From Kappaphycus alvarezii (lineage: Eukaryota; Rhodophyta; Florideophyceae; Gigartinales; Solieriaceae), in contig NADL03000754.1 of NCBI GenBank assembly GCA_002205965.3, positions 248,001-312,000 on the forward strand: a DNA stretch of 64,000 nucleotides, read 5' to 3'. The translations under genes were made by a program, and so were the position numbers. Positions 29,832 to 42,545 of this stretch are shown here, piece after piece (position 1 is the first letter of the stretch; every line of letters begins with the position of its first letter). The notes below the pieces were generated by a model, which worked only from the letters and a program-made list of their open reading frames with translations, was not told the origin of the DNA and made no database searches.

Positions 29832-31980
29832 TTATCCTATGCACAACCTGGGTTCCTTCCCCATCAGCTCTCGCTGCCTCTTCTTAAACGCCTCGTATAG
29901 TTTCTTCTCCGGTCCCAGTCGTCCCTCATCAAACCACTCTCGAAAGTCCCCATCTGGTCTCTTGCTGCGATTCACCTCTGCGACACCCCCTGCGATTAAC
30001 TTCCTCAACTGCCCCTGCCCTTCGCCCATATCGTCATCGTACAGGTCAATGATCTCATCATATCTGCCCACAATCCGTTTCACTCGCTCGTCAACGTCCA
30101 CATTTGAGTATTTGCAGATCTTCCCCAGCCCATCGTAATAGTCGAGCATTGAGCAGTCTGGGTACTGCGCCATGAACCTGCCATAACTTTCGGTGTGTGC
30201 AATTCCGTAATGATTGGCTTTTTCATCTCGATTGTACAAAAACGAGCTCTCCCACCGCTCCAATGGCTCGCGAATCGACGTCACTCGGTAATAACCCCGC
30301 CGCCCCAAACAGTCCATTAGCCCCTCCTCTGCGGAAATATGCTCCACAAAGTGAATCTTTTCCCTTTCCCCCAGCAAACACGCTTTGCAGACTCTAGGCA
30401 GCTGTCAAACGAGCATGTTTCGTATTTCTGCCCCTTTGATTCGAGCAACCGTCTCAAAGCTATCGTCACAGCTGTGCTTCCCGTCTTGACGGGCTTGTCA
30501 TACATGATGTGACGCAAGCATTCCCCACTCTCGCCTGACTCCTGCATTGCGTCGTGTCTCTCTCCTCCCTCTGTTTCCATGGCCATCTTCTCGTTGATGT
30601 CCTTTTCTGCCTCCCCACCTGCTTTAGCCGTTTTATCATCAGGTCCGCTCATCAAGTCCCTCTCCACTTCCACCTTCGAGCCGCCTTCATCATTCGGCGC
30701 TACGACATCCTCTTTCTTCTCCGACTCCATGCCTAGGTCCTTTCCGACTGCAACTACTTGCCCTTCTGGTGTACCACTTGACAGATTCTTCTCAATAGCT
30801 GGCGCATTGTCATCCCCTGTGTTTACCTCTGACCCGCCTACTAGGCCCTCCGAACCGTTCCCGTCCTCCTTTGCAGTTGGCTCGCTCAACAAGTCCCGCT
30901 CCACTTCAGGTGCGCTCCCTTCCATTTCCTTTGTCTCATCCAAACCGCTCATGAGATCTTTCTCCACCACAAATCCACCCTCCGCCTCGGTCCTCTCTCC
31001 AGGTGTGTCCAGTCCGACTCCTCCAGTCTCCATCTTCTCCTCGGACCCACTGATGAGCTCTTTCGGCTCCTCCCTCCCGTCCCACTCCTCCCTTTTCCCC
31101 TCTTTCTCAGAAGATTCCTTGTAGACATCAGGTGTGTCTGCCCAGACGTTTTCCTCTCCCGGGCCAGCTGCACCAGCCTCCCTCTTATCATCTGATGCAC
31201 TAACAAGATCCTTCTCTTGCTCCCAGCCAACCTGCTCTTCTTTTCTCCCCTCTGCGAATGGCTGGTTGTTGTCAGGTAAATTCGCCCACCCCTGCTCCTC
31301 TCCCAGCGCCGTTCCCTCAACTTCCGCCTTGTCACTTGCCCCACTCATGAGATCATGCTCCACATGTTCAAATCCGTCCGCCGCGTTGTCTTGAGACGCA
31401 CCGACGGTACCCACTGCCATACCGTGCGGTACCCACTGCGCCCTCCTCTCGTCAGATCTACTGACCAAATCCTTTTCAACTTCCACGGCCCCTCCTTCAA
31501 ACTCCGCAACATGATGTTCCTCAACCCATCGTTCCCCTGCGGTTCATCACCTGCCGCATGCACACCGTCAGTCTCGGCCCACACTGCGGCGACCGCCGAG
31601 GAGGACGCAGCATGGTCAGCGGTAGGGTCGGACAACGGGTTATCATGTTGGACAGTACCCGGGACGATAATACCGGCAGGTGAACCACCGAGACGGACCG
31701 GATTCCACTTGGTCACCTGCTCATACACGCCGGGCTTCAAGACGCCCGAAAAGGCGCCTGTGAAATGGGGCGCGTTTGGGTAAGAGAGGTGTTGCCATGG
31801 GGTGAGAAAGAGGAATGTGATGATGGCGGTGAAGAAGATGACGGCGGTGAGGCGGAGGGTCTTGCGGAGACGGGAGGATTGGAGGTCGCGGGAGCGGGTA
31901 AATTGGCGTGATTTGAGCATTGGGGGCGTGGGGAGCGGGGATTTTCGCGGGGAGCCGGGGTGCGGGGGTGGAGTACGCAT
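29832..31980 (-). CDS. type II membrane sulfotransferase with acidic repeat stem
   Basis: Read leftwards from the ATG at 31978-31980. The N-terminus is basic and proline-rich, then a single hydrophobic anchor at residues 42-60 (LRLTAVIFFTAIITFLFLT) predicts a type II Golgi membrane protein. A long acidic stem (about 31490-30560) repeats the motif VEKDLMSGSDEK about eight times with variation. The catalytic part has DKPVKTGSTAVTIAL near 30480 (5'-phosphosulfate loop for PAPS) and SIREPLERWESSF near 30260 (3'-phosphate motif RxPxxRxxS). The product should transfer sulfate from PAPS to a carbohydrate such as a galactan; the acceptor is inferred only. Three frames are used: 31980 to about 31500, about 31530 to 30370, and 30380 to 29832. 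The two changes lie near 31530 (by a GGGG run) and near 30370 (by GGGGG). Each fits one missing base, or a short intron. Motifs are intact on both sides, so sequencing error or splicing is likelier than old decay. Confidence 0.75.
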
Positions 31981-32080
31981 TATGGTGGGTGGAGGAGGAG
32001 GGAAGGGTGGTTCTTCTTTGAGTGGATGACGGAGCGGGAATACAGCGAGAGGTGGGCAGTGGAGAGGGAGGTGGGGAACT
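31981..32080 (-). promoter_or_regulatory. pyrimidine-rich leader of the sulfotransferase gene
   Basis: The coding strand before the ATG is almost all C and T with few purines, ending in CCCACCATA just before ATG. It resembles the leader of the zinc-finger gene. Confidence 0.4.
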
Positions 32081-32180
32081 GTCAGGAGCGGGTCGAACGG
32101 GAGCAGGGAGCAGGTTGAAAGGTGGACGTTGGTTTACCCAATAAAGTGAGGGATGCTATATTGCTGGGACTTGCGGGCCA

Positions 32181-32198
32181 TACAGTACTGTACAGTAC
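32181..32198. repeat. palindromic TACAG/TACTG array
   Basis: TACAGTACTGTACAGTAC is a near-perfect palindrome made of alternating pentamers, about 200 bp upstream of the sulfotransferase start. Confidence 0.85.
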
Positions 32199-32387
32199 AT
32201 ATACCATATAGCTGCTGTTTCTTTCGCCAAAGTGCTCCAGTGTCAACTGTAAGGAACAATTGTTGGTTGCTTGAATACTGTAATTCTGGAAATACAGATA
32301 AATCATGGTGCATATATTGCCTATGAAACAGGTATTTGCGACAGGAAACCACAATTGTCCTGTACTCTGTTCCAGCCACTATGCTTG

Positions 32388-32426
32388 GTACAGTACTGTA
32401 CAGTACAGTACTGTAGTGTACAGTAC
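32388..32426. repeat. palindromic TACAG/TACTG array
   Basis: About 39 bp of alternating CAGTA and CTGTA pentamers with one imperfect unit (GTGTA). It is the longest array of this kind upstream of the sulfotransferase gene. Confidence 0.85.
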
Positions 32427-32642
32427 AATAGATATCTATTGAACTGTCCTCAAAGTACTGTATAAGGCCCACTGCAGCTGGCTGTTGTAGGCACTTGCTT
32501 TTTTGGGCCAATGGTGGTTCAATATCTACGATCAAAACCAAATAACGGTAACCCAAGCGATACAGCGGCCAATGACATAGTAAAGAGCCCATGTTGCATT
32601 GTCGCGCGAGAAGGAACTCTGGCCAATTCTAAAGTTAATATG

Positions 32643-32667
32643 CTGTACACTACTGTACAGTACAGCA
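32643..32667. repeat. palindromic TACAG/TACTG array
   Basis: Contains CTGTACACTACTGTACAGTA, the third array in this 500-bp stretch. Confidence 0.8.
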
Positions 32668-32699
32668 CATGACGTAGCGCTTGCTTTGTCAAAGTCCAG

Positions 32700-33150
32700 A
32701 ATTCCTCAAAGTCGTGTTCCCGCTTCCATGATTCAGGTCATCTCGGGATAGTTACGTAAAAAAAATCTTGTCTGAAATGCCAATAGCAATTCGAGTGAAT
32801 AGCGCTTACAGCAACGTGTATGAGGTATGAAACCTTTTACGGTGTAGGTTTACTCACCAACGCCCTGAAGATCGGACAGGTACAGAGTTTGCGCACGGAA
32901 ATATCGGACCAAAATTTTTCGCGGTCGTTGTATCACACAACCGGTACTTTGTCCTCTGTGTGTCCTGCCAAAACGGGCGACGAATGACCTCAGGTCATGC
33001 AGTGACAGCTTTCCGCCAACGCATTTGCAACACGCAATTTACAACCTCAATACTAAAACCCGGATTGCAGCCTGGGGGTTGCCTTTCAATTAGCAGAGCG
33101 TGGGTTGGTGGTCTTGAACTATGCAAACAAATGCGGTCGATGACGTCACT
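32700..33150. other. spacer, nothing recognised
   Basis: Balanced composition. No gene or repeat was recognised before the LINE tail. Confidence 0.35.
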
Positions 33151-33720
33151 TTAGGAAAAAAAGCTGCGGCGACGGTTTCGTCCAAACCGGAATGTTTTCC
33201 GCCTGGTCTTGTACCAGCCTTGTGAGATACTCCTGCCTGACTTTGTCTCCTTTTCACACCCGCCAATGCCAAGACTTGCCCCCCCCCCGACTCGGGAAAC
33301 AGCCGTCCTACATCTCTACTCAGTATACCCCTCCAAATTCCACTCCTTTCGGGAATAACAAAGCAACTGCACAATTCACAGACAAGCCGCGAAAATACCA
33401 GGGTTTTACAGCCGTGTTACCTGGTAGGGACACTCTCGTCCCCGTTCCGCTCTACGCGCTCGGAGGGTGGCATCCCTCGATGCGTTCTCTCACATGTAGG
33501 ACGTGGCCCCATAGGTCGCCAGCCGAGCCTCGCACCAATATTCCAGGGCCAGGGCGATCCTCCTTCAACTACACGCCGCGTTGATAGTCACCTCCAACGC
33601 TGCCTGTTTGTTGACGGGCTATTACCTACTTTCTAGTTGGTACACACCCTCCGTTGTATGTATTGAAGATCCTACCACATGGTTTGAGTCCACGTTTATG
33701 ACTTACAGCATTTGCACTAT
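33150..33720 (+). mobile_element. LINE C-terminal fragment
   Basis: Plus-strand pieces KLRRRFRPNRNVFRL and YQPCEILLPDFVSFSHPP match a segment seen reversed at 5617-5880. Next come KPRKYQGFTAVLPGRDTLV and PVPLYALGGWHPS, the ISTLGGWHPD block. The order is rearranged relative to other tails, so two fragments may be joined near 33340. The part 33400-33720 is about 80 percent alike to 62390-62705 read on the minus strand, including the 3' end ACTTTCTAGTTGGTA. Confidence 0.7.
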
Positions 33721-34195
33721 TTTCTCACAACCCGTTTAGCATACACCGGGGGATAGCCGAACCGCACCTTGCAAATATGAAACAACCAAATAGTCTATCT
33801 TTGCACCATTTGCAGCACACACACCTCATGAACCCCCTTGGCAATAAAAACCTCAACAAATCTCCATCGACCGCCAACAAACAAACAATTACCAAGCAAA
33901 GAAAAACCCATAAACCCCTAATTCAGGATTAACTGATCACAACAATCGCTCAACTATATGAATTCCATCTGCCTTCAAATACACACAACACACCGGACAT
34001 CAGTTTCTCTCAACTGCCAAAAATACTAGAGCATCAAATACTTTCTCTCAGTTCCTTTAGTAATGCTAAAACCCTTGTGGCCTGCGTAATTCCATCTTCA
34101 ACAATATAAAAAAATATAATATATTCAGTTATAATATGTGCCATGTCACCTCAATAGAAAAGTGTGGGGGGCTTTAATCTCGAATAGATGCCGTG
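33721..34195. other. AT-rich flank of the LINE tail
   Basis: Contains CA-rich sequence that may be the LINE 3' untranslated region. No gene. Confidence 0.4.
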
Positions 34196-34200
34196 GCAAT

Positions 34201-34239
34201 AATCCAGCTTCGCTGTGCTGTAATCCAGCCTCGCTGTGC
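34201..34239. repeat. 21-bp tandem duplication
   Basis: AATCCAGCTTCGCTGTGC and AATCCAGCCTCGCTGTGC lie in tandem 21 bp apart with one difference. Confidence 0.9.
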
Positions 34240-34379
34240 ATATAGGAGGACTGACAGGGGGGGGGTGATGCGGTAGTTTACTTCGTCGTCTGGCACTTCT
34301 AGCGCGGGGAATCTAAACGGATTTTGGGGACTAACTTATGAAAGGCGACAAGGGACGCTCACAGAGTCCCTCAAAAGAC

Positions 34380-34735
34380 CGCAGTAAGGCACCCAGTGTT
34401 TATCATCACAGCCGCCGCAGTATGCCTTTGCATTAGGACCGAGTGAACCTTTCCAAACTTTTCCATCACCCTAACAGCAATATTCCGAGCAACGTTCGTT
34501 ACGACAGCATACGCGTCTGACTGCCAGCCTCCAAGTGTGGAAATAGGAATTGGGAGAGCCTAGATTTTACACAAGTTGCGATCAACTCCTAGTGCTTCCG
34601 ACACTTCGCAGCCCTTGCTGCGTTCAGGGAAGTCAACTGGTTGAAACAACAAAATCTTCCGTGAGAGGTGGAGAGGTGATTCACAAAGGTGACATCGAAG
34701 AAATCGGTCCCTCCGCTTGATCATCGCGCGACTGT
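34380..34735 (-). mobile_element. LINE C-terminal fragment
   Basis: The minus strand gives FFDVTFVNHLSTS, FQPVDFPERSKGCE, LPIPISTLGGWQSDAYAVV, TNVARNIAVRVMEKFGKVHS and VLMQRHTAAAV, spread over two frames. It belongs to the family with the ISTLGGWHPD block and is 5'-truncated. It faces the plus-strand tail at 33150-33720. Confidence 0.75.
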
Positions 34736-34847
34736 CGGGATGGTTACGGTCTTGTCCGTGCGGTCAGGGTCCCATTACAGGGAATCGGACTGCCTTTCTG
34801 AGCCAAAGTACTCAAAAGTAGGTTATTCGTGGGGATGAGGATGATAT

Positions 34848-34877
34848 GCTTGTGTGTTCGGTGCTTGTGTGTTCGGT
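34848..34877. repeat. 15-bp tandem duplication
   Basis: GCTTGTGTGTTCGGT twice in perfect tandem. Confidence 0.95.
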
Positions 34878-34999
34878 ATATTTTTAATACTACTTCCGAC
34901 TGCTTGTTCTTAGGACACCCAGTATTTATACTCTTCGTACCTACTCTGGATTTACTCTGACTTTTGTCGCGGGCAATTTTGAGCAGGAACGGCCCCATT

Positions 35000-37900
35000 C
35001 ATCGTGACTCACTCTGCTAGTCAGGTCACTGACTATTTCTTGATCCGATAGTACTGTGAAGTGCACATACCATTACGATGAATGCTTTGATCCCATGTAG
35101 TCTCCCGTGAGTGGTTGATCACAGTTGATTAAGTTACAGTCCGTAATATCATACTTTGAAAATAGATATGGGCTTTGAGAGCAGAATTGTAGTCAGTAGT
35201 AAAATTGCATATGTAGTAACTCATGCCACATCAAAAATCTAAACTATTACACAGTTCCAATAGATATTAATGGTATATTGCAACAGAAAATACGGCCACA
35301 ATGTTCTTCGAGCATAAGCAGACTGAGAAGTACAAGGCAAGGCATCTTAAATATAGTTTCGAGTACAAGGCAAGGTGCACACGGATAAAGGTAAACATGC
35401 TAAAAACTACGGTTGTAACGGAAAAGGAGCAGTTCATGAACAACTAATACTACCAGGGAGAGAATAAACGCCACTGATAAACGATATACATGAAAATAGC
35501 AAAAATTTAAGATAAATAGAAACAATAATCTTAGTCTATTGCTAAAAATCTGCAATGTCCCTTACGTTGTCTTATCTCTACCTTAATAAGACTAATTTCA
35601 GCCTTTTTCAACTGCACGAAAATATTTTTCATTATCATCAACGGCTCCGGTCCAAGATGAAGCTTATTTATCTATTTACATGAATATTATAACCATCATT
35701 ATTAGGAATAATACAAATATTTGCTTGTAACAAACTGATACGCCATAAATTTCCTCACCGCAATATACATGAGACTGATCTCACCCTTGCAAATGTAATA
35801 TCGGATTCTATATCTAAATACGGGGTGGAGGCATTCAAAAATATATGCTGGAAAGAAAGAAAACACACGACAAGAAGTAAACAGAAATGAAGATAATATA
35901 CTTTGTAGACTAATTGAAACGTAATTTATTTTCAAGGAACGAAAACATGTGATTTCAAGCTTTTTAAACCACCGAAACCCCTAATGCATGAAATATATAC
36001 AGTAGATGCTTTTTTATAATATTTTTAGAGCGTTTTGAAATTCGACGGATAAAAATTTAGCATAACTACACAACGCTGAAAGCAAGGTGGTTTCAATTTC
36101 GTTTCGAATCTCCCAAAAATGATCATTGAACTATATATGGATGTAATGGTACTTTGCCGGTACCAAGGACTCTTGATCGCATTTATACGAGCTCTATACT
36201 TACCAATAGCGAGGGGTTCATCCAAATGTTAAGAAACATAAACCCCCTTCAAAGATGTTGGGAGTGAAAAAGCTTCCCTATCGAGGTAATATGTCAAGAT
36301 ATCCTACCTTGACTTTCTCTTTCTTGATGAAAAGTCTATACTTTGCCTAATATATCTCCGCCTGTAAGATAAACACAGCAAATAATATTTGAAATTGCTT
36401 CTCCTGTACTGTTCTGTGTTATCAATGAATTCACCTGACTGTTTCTTTTCTTTACGTTCAACAATTTTTATGGGCGTTAGTGGTCCAATATTTACGTACT
36501 GATTACTATTTTTTTGTAGCATTATGAAGTATTTAGATAATTTCTTATGACTTCACATCTACATAGATACTTTTTTTGAGACAAGTATTAGTAGCTTTAA
36601 GATTGCTAAGGCAGTAATCCATTGCGAGAACTCAAAAAACTCACACCGAGGTACTAGAGGAGGCCAATACTTTACTTAGAAACTACATTTAGTCAGACCT
36701 GTTGTCATTTTTGCGAATTGCCATAACATTTCAAAAGGGCGAAATTGTAAAGCATGAGCGGCAATCTATGTGTCGATAGTAATAGGACAGTAAATAATGT
36801 TTCAGTAACTTCTGCAGTCATAATCTTGAGTTTAGTCTTGTTTTTTTTAAAACACCACCGTTATAGAGCAGTTCTCACATCTCAAAAAATTCGTTGTGAA
36901 CGAAAGTTTATACAAAAAAGAACAAAAAATATATTATTCAACTTCTAATTGTAAATACTTCGCAACTTCGAATGTCTGGAACAGATCTCTACTATAAATC
37001 GCATTGAATGACACTAAGGCACGCTTTCTGATATAGAGTAATAGATTATAATGATCTTGGGGTGATAAATATAATAAGTTATTCTATGGCTTATTTTGAC
37101 GGTTATCAAGTCACTTTTAACCCGAATTAGTAACGATTAATCCGAAGTTTCACTGACAAACAAGTATTTTTGAATTCGGTATTCCAAAAATTGACAATAA
37201 CATATATCTATAGGTCATCTGTTTCCAATATTTAAACAATTTTACCTTGAGATGCTGTTCCTTGGCTGCCTCTAACTCCAATGTTGCTGCTGCTTAAGCC
37301 CATCAAATGAGTCTAAGTTTTCCAATGCTATCTCCAAGAATGATAAGTTCGCTTGTAGTGATATATTGTGGCGATATTCCCGTGATCTACACGCCTGAAA
37401 AAATCCCGCATTGTACCCTCACATTTTTTCACGTCTGAGCTCTTTAGTCACTACTCCGTGAGTTTTGTAATGCTCAAAGTTGTTTCACTTTTTGTTTTTT
37501 GAAAATTTTAGTCACGCCCTATAACACGGATAGAATCTTAGAAATGGAAAAATCCCGCCCCGTACCAGTCAGTTTATCAGAAACTAGGCATTCATTTGTG
37601 TTTTAAATGGAATCTCTCTATGATTTCTCAGTTTCACAGAAGTAAGTTCACTTTCTCAGTCCTTTAATTATGTGAGTCGTCTATGAGAAAAATCCTTTTG
37701 CGTAATACAAATTTGAAGATGGCCGACACTGGGATAATTTTGAATCTCGTCTGAAAGATACTCAATAATGCCAGAGTGAACAAAGAAGGTTCGGAATTGG
37801 TGAACAGGGTTAAAAAGTAGGATTGACCTAGTTGACAGATTTTAAGAACGCGCAGTACTTTGAATTTACTTGCAATGCTACCAAAATTTTTTAATTGAAT

Positions 37901-40900
37901 TCTCTCATATAGATATCGGACAAATAGAGGAGAATATATCAAAAATATCCACATGGAATAAATTTCGCTGATAGTAAACATATATGCCCCTGAATGCAAC
38001 ATAAGAGAAGTATCTATGCAGTAATCCCGTCAAATATGCCGTACTTGTACGAAATTTTTATACCTCAGTTTTCACTGTGTCTAATTATAAGAATTAGCCC
38101 TAATTAAAGCATATGAGTTTAACGGGAATTAGTCGAACCGAAGTACTACAATTGGCTAGACTTGAATAAAAATGTACCAATAATCTCGATAAGCCTGTAA
38201 ATTCTGGTAATAAATGAAAGCTTCACTACTTCTAAAACAATAAACAGGAAAGATTGTCCATCATCATATCTGTAGCGATCTTTCTGCAAAAAACTAATTT
38301 AGAATATACCATTGATTTTTTTCCACCGTAAAACTATTATTCTTCATACATACACAGTACTAGTATTAAATTAGTATCAATTTCATCACCCCAGTGAGCT
38401 GAAAATTGTTATGAAAAATTTTTGCCGAAGCCGGAGTCTGCAAAGAAGCCTTATTCAGGGAGTTTATTTCTCAGCAAGGGGGAAAGTCGATCAAAATTGT
38501 TAAAGTAGTTTTAAATTTCTATCTACTTTATTTCGATAATAAAAATTATTGGTGGGACGGTGAATGGCTTTGAAATATTTTTAACATATTAGAAAGCGAT
38601 CGACGGTTACCCATTAATCGCGTCTGCAGATCTCTATTTCAGCCCCTTTTCGATGTGTTGAAATGGATCTTTTGTGCTCTTTTGGGAAAAATCTGAGACT
38701 TTGTGAGGCCAGGGCATTTCAATAACGCATTTTTTATTTTAAGTGCAATTTCACAATGGAAAGATGAAAAATGTTTTTTCTGTTGCATTCATAAGTATCT
38801 TATTTTTTTTCTATCTGATTATGCTTCAGTGAGTTTGGTGGTGACAAAGGCTAAAATAGTACATGGTTGGAACGACGAAATAGCTGTATGAACAAGATAC
38901 ATGTGGAAGATTGCTAAAGCTGAGTTAATAAAGAGAAAATTTTCGTAATTCTTGAAAGTAATAAACGAAAAATAGCAGTTACTCAGGAAGCTATGATGTT
39001 CATAAATGCAAACTTTTGTTTCAGAAGAGGTATAAATACAGTTTACGTTAGTACACATTATCAAAGACGTGAAATAAATCATTAACAACAATACAATAGA
39101 TACATTACTTTGTACTTAGCAATACACCTATACCTTGAAAAATGGTAGACTTCACATACTACAAATGATCGACTGATCATAATTAGTGAGAAAACTAGAC
39201 ATCATTTCAAATTTAATCCCAAAACATTTAAAAGGAGTTTCGACTTTTATTACATACGAAATATTCGAAATCTTCGAAAGAAATCTTAATGACTTCATGA
39301 AGTTTATAGTAGGGCGATATATAAAATAACTCATTTAATTCATCATAAATCTTATTTAATCAGTTATGAAGAACAGTTTTAGAGTTTCTGCTGTGCAAGC
39401 GGAGGGGGCTCCTGAAAAGCAACAAAAACTCTTCGACTATCAGCAGAAGTGGAGTCCACTGATGTTTAGATTAAATGAAATTTTCGAGAGTAGGAAAATT
39501 TTCCACCAACACTACCAAGGATGCATTAAACTTAACAAGAGATACCAGCCAAATGTTGCGATCACGCTGGGATACTAAAAGTATTATTCCAAGATAACTT
39601 CAACTGATTCTTCAAATCATGCTGAATAGGGAAACTCTGAAATCCATAGAACTATTTTCATGAATCAAATTAAGATCTTTTTCTGTCAATAATAGATTTT
39701 TAATCCCCTATCAGAGGAAAAAATATCCTCCTGAAATAGAAATTAGCACAAATTTTTCTTCCACTTGCTTTTCACTCCCTAGGTTTACCTTACGCGACGA
39801 CCTTCGAAGTAAATGACGATACGTGGCTACTATAGAGACCCGCAGTGGATAATTGAAGGTAGCTCTGAAAAAATTGGCTCCGTAAACGATAAACTCGAAA
39901 AGAAAAGATCTCCCTGAGTAAACTCTAAAATATCAAACAACAACCAAAAAAGAAAAGATTATTTATGAATATATCCCTAGATATGCAACATTCAATTTTT
40001 GAACTACTACAAAGTGGAATTTTTGTAAAATGGAGGCGAAGTTTATTCTCATGCGGTCAGATCAAGCTAATCATGTGTCATTGAAGTTCATTACTAGGAC
40101 ATCTTTCTGTATCTATAAAACATGGAGCAATTCGATTATTGGTTTTCAAGTAATACCATTATATTACCATTTTCCACTTTGAAACCTTTAAATTAATCTT
40201 CAATACGTTTCTCAGAAGAACTATTTGGTAAATTGCTTGGATGATAAAACTTTACTGCAGCAATACATCAGAATTTGAGCTCAAGCAGAAAGAAATGGGC
40301 GTAATTTATAAAAGCCCGTTCTTTGTAAATAAGTTGAACTAATCGAAATAAATCCGCTCATTCAAATCAAAAGGGGGACCAAAATTCCGAAATTTGCAAT
40401 AAAATATAAATTTAGTATACAGTAGTAACATTCCGGAAGTTCTCTTCTTTACATTCGAAACAGTTTGAATATCAATGCGAATTTGCTGGCATGGGGAGAA
40501 ATTTTGCAGGCGCTAAAAAAATAACCTTGTTTTTCAGAGTAACTTTAATATCTTTTGTGTGCATTTGAGTTGCACCAATTGATTGGTTGGCATTTTAAGG
40601 ACGAAAATCCAGGGAATAAAATGCCAACCTGTAACCTATCGGATCAATTACTTCTACATTTTAAAAGTAGTAGTCAGTCAATTTTTTCGCATACGATGAA
40701 AAATTTTCTATCCTCCATATTATTACGCAGAGTTCGCAACTAAATCAAAATGGTAGATAAATAGTTTTAAATTGAATATTCTGGTCCACCTTCTAATTTA
40801 AATCCTGAAATAAAAGAAAATTACACATAAAGTTATTGGCTTTAATTTTTTTTGATTGGTAAGGATTTATCAAAAAAACTGTGAGAAGAAGTTTCCCACA

Positions 40901-41088
40901 GTTTGGGTATCTTATATGACCTATTTATTAAGTTTTCTTGGAATTACATCAATATGAAGAAGTGGTCACGAATTATGTGATAATTAAGTTTATGAGAATG
41001 AGAATAACTACATGCCGGTCAGGTTTCTGAATATTCAACCAGGTCTGCAAAAAACAATTCCCGACTATCATAAAATAATGCATAAAAC
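35000..41088. other. 6-kb AT-rich spacer, nothing recognised
   Basis: Stop-dense in all frames. The longest frames (for example 37664-38002 minus and 38819-39091 minus) are AT-driven and show no motif. A near-duplicate of GAGTACAAGGCAAGG occurs near 35328 and 35363. No genes are supported. Confidence 0.5.
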
Positions 41089-41091
41089 TAA

Positions 41092-41109
41092 GAGCATCTC
41101 TAGTCCGTG
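41092..41109 (+). repeat. Harbinger left terminal inverted repeat
   Basis: 18 bp, perfectly matched to the right end, preceded by TAA. Confidence 0.95.
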
Positions 41110-41460
41110 ACATATTTTTGTAATTTTATTTGATTTTTACGGATAGAAAAAGATGATGCTCTACGCCGCAAGAAAATTTCTATCGAATGAAAGCTGCCAT
41201 GAAAATACGGATTGAATAATCATTATTTTCCCAGAAATACGGACCGTTCAGTCCGTATACTATTCAATAGGGCGACGATTTGTCGTGCTCTGATTGGCTC
41301 ATAGATTGGCGGGAACACCGAAACGGCAATGTACTCCACCATTGCGCTTGCCATGTCACCTGAACTTCGAACTGTCCAACAACACCCATACCGCTATCCT
41401 CATTCACGACTCTCCTCCTCTACTTTCGCACGAGCTTGAGTAGCATCTCTCCGAAACGAA

Positions 41461-42545
41461 ATGGGACGGGGCAAAAGTTGGGACATTGACGAAAATGCTG
41501 CCCTTGCCAAAGGTTCGGTAATTGCTTCAGAAGATGAAATTGCTGGATCTGATCGAAAGAGGAAAATATTCCGGGAGACAGTGTTCCGCCGATTCCTCGA
41601 GAAAGATTCGGCACCTCACCTCGTAACGGATGTAAATTACGGAAAGCGCACAGTAAAGAGCTGCAAGTCTCATTTCGCTGATCTTTCAGCTGATGTCCAG
41701 AAGTTTTTTGTTGCTTTGCGAGCAATCAAGTCCTCAAATCCAGCAGGCGTGAATGATGACAACATTATTTCCATGGCAATCGCTCTTCATACTGTAAAAT
41801 GCACAAAACTTGGCTACAATTGTAAGGAATACTTGAAAGAGAATTGGATTGGGCTCAAGGCATACATGGTTCTAGAAGAACATCCGAAGTGGAATGGAGA
41901 TTATCGACCGGAATCTGTGGCGACGATAAAGATGAGAGTAACGATGCTCCGGTAGATGTTGTGGCTGGAAGCTTATCAGGAAGTTTGGAAGCTACATCGA
42001 ATGATGAAGATAGCGCATCCATTTCCCCAGACCAAAATCGATTCCGAATTGGCAGCAAAAATACTAAGTTTCTCCGACAGGAAGAACAACGAACGCAAGC
42101 GGTCAGATCTCTTGCTCTCTCCGCTAAAAGAAAGTCTGATGCTCTGGAGGAACGAAACACCATCGGAATTTACTCGTGTCCAGATACTGCTGGACTTCCA
42201 GAAACGGAAACATTTTTTAAAGCAGTGAGGAAAATTTACCTTCTCAAAGCTTTGAAGAAGGCGCGATTGGTTGAGGAAGAGCTGCGCTCTCTAGGAAATA
42301 AAGAGAGTATTGCAGGTAATAACGATAATGCTGTGGTACATGTCAGACAGGAACCAATTGATACTGTACAGGAGCAGTATTTGCAGAGTGATTCGAGATC
42401 AGCCTTGAGTTCGGATGGAGTTGGTAATTACGATTTTTTTAATTCTCAACAACGTACAAGTACAAGGTCCATTCATGTAGACCCCTTCACTTGGTTAAAA
42501 GAATCCATAGCGATCCCAGATGTGCGCGATGAGGTCCATTTTTAA
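41461..42545 (+). pseudogene. Harbinger Myb/SANT-like accessory protein (one frameshift)
   Basis: The ATG at 41461 opens a 164-residue frame. It has a W-rich Myb-like start (GKSWDIDENAALAKGSV), then YGKRTVKSCKSHF and LGYNCKEYLKENWIGLKAY. The reading continues in a second frame to 42545 with acidic linker, RQEEQRTQAVRSLALSAK and FFKAVRKIYLLKALKKA, the helical C-terminus expected of these accessory proteins. One single-base shift lies near 41890-41955. In this family the protein binds subterminal transposon DNA and helps the transposase enter the nucleus. Its 3' end overlaps the transposase 3' end by about 50 bp. Confidence 0.75.

Noticed and set aside
30579-31124. 181-residue plus-strand frame
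   Set aside because: Antisense shadow of the sulfotransferase acidic stem; serine-rich because of the repeats on the other strand.
37664-39091. AT-rich open frames as genes
   Set aside because: Composition is that of random AT-rich sequence, with no motif and no repeat support.
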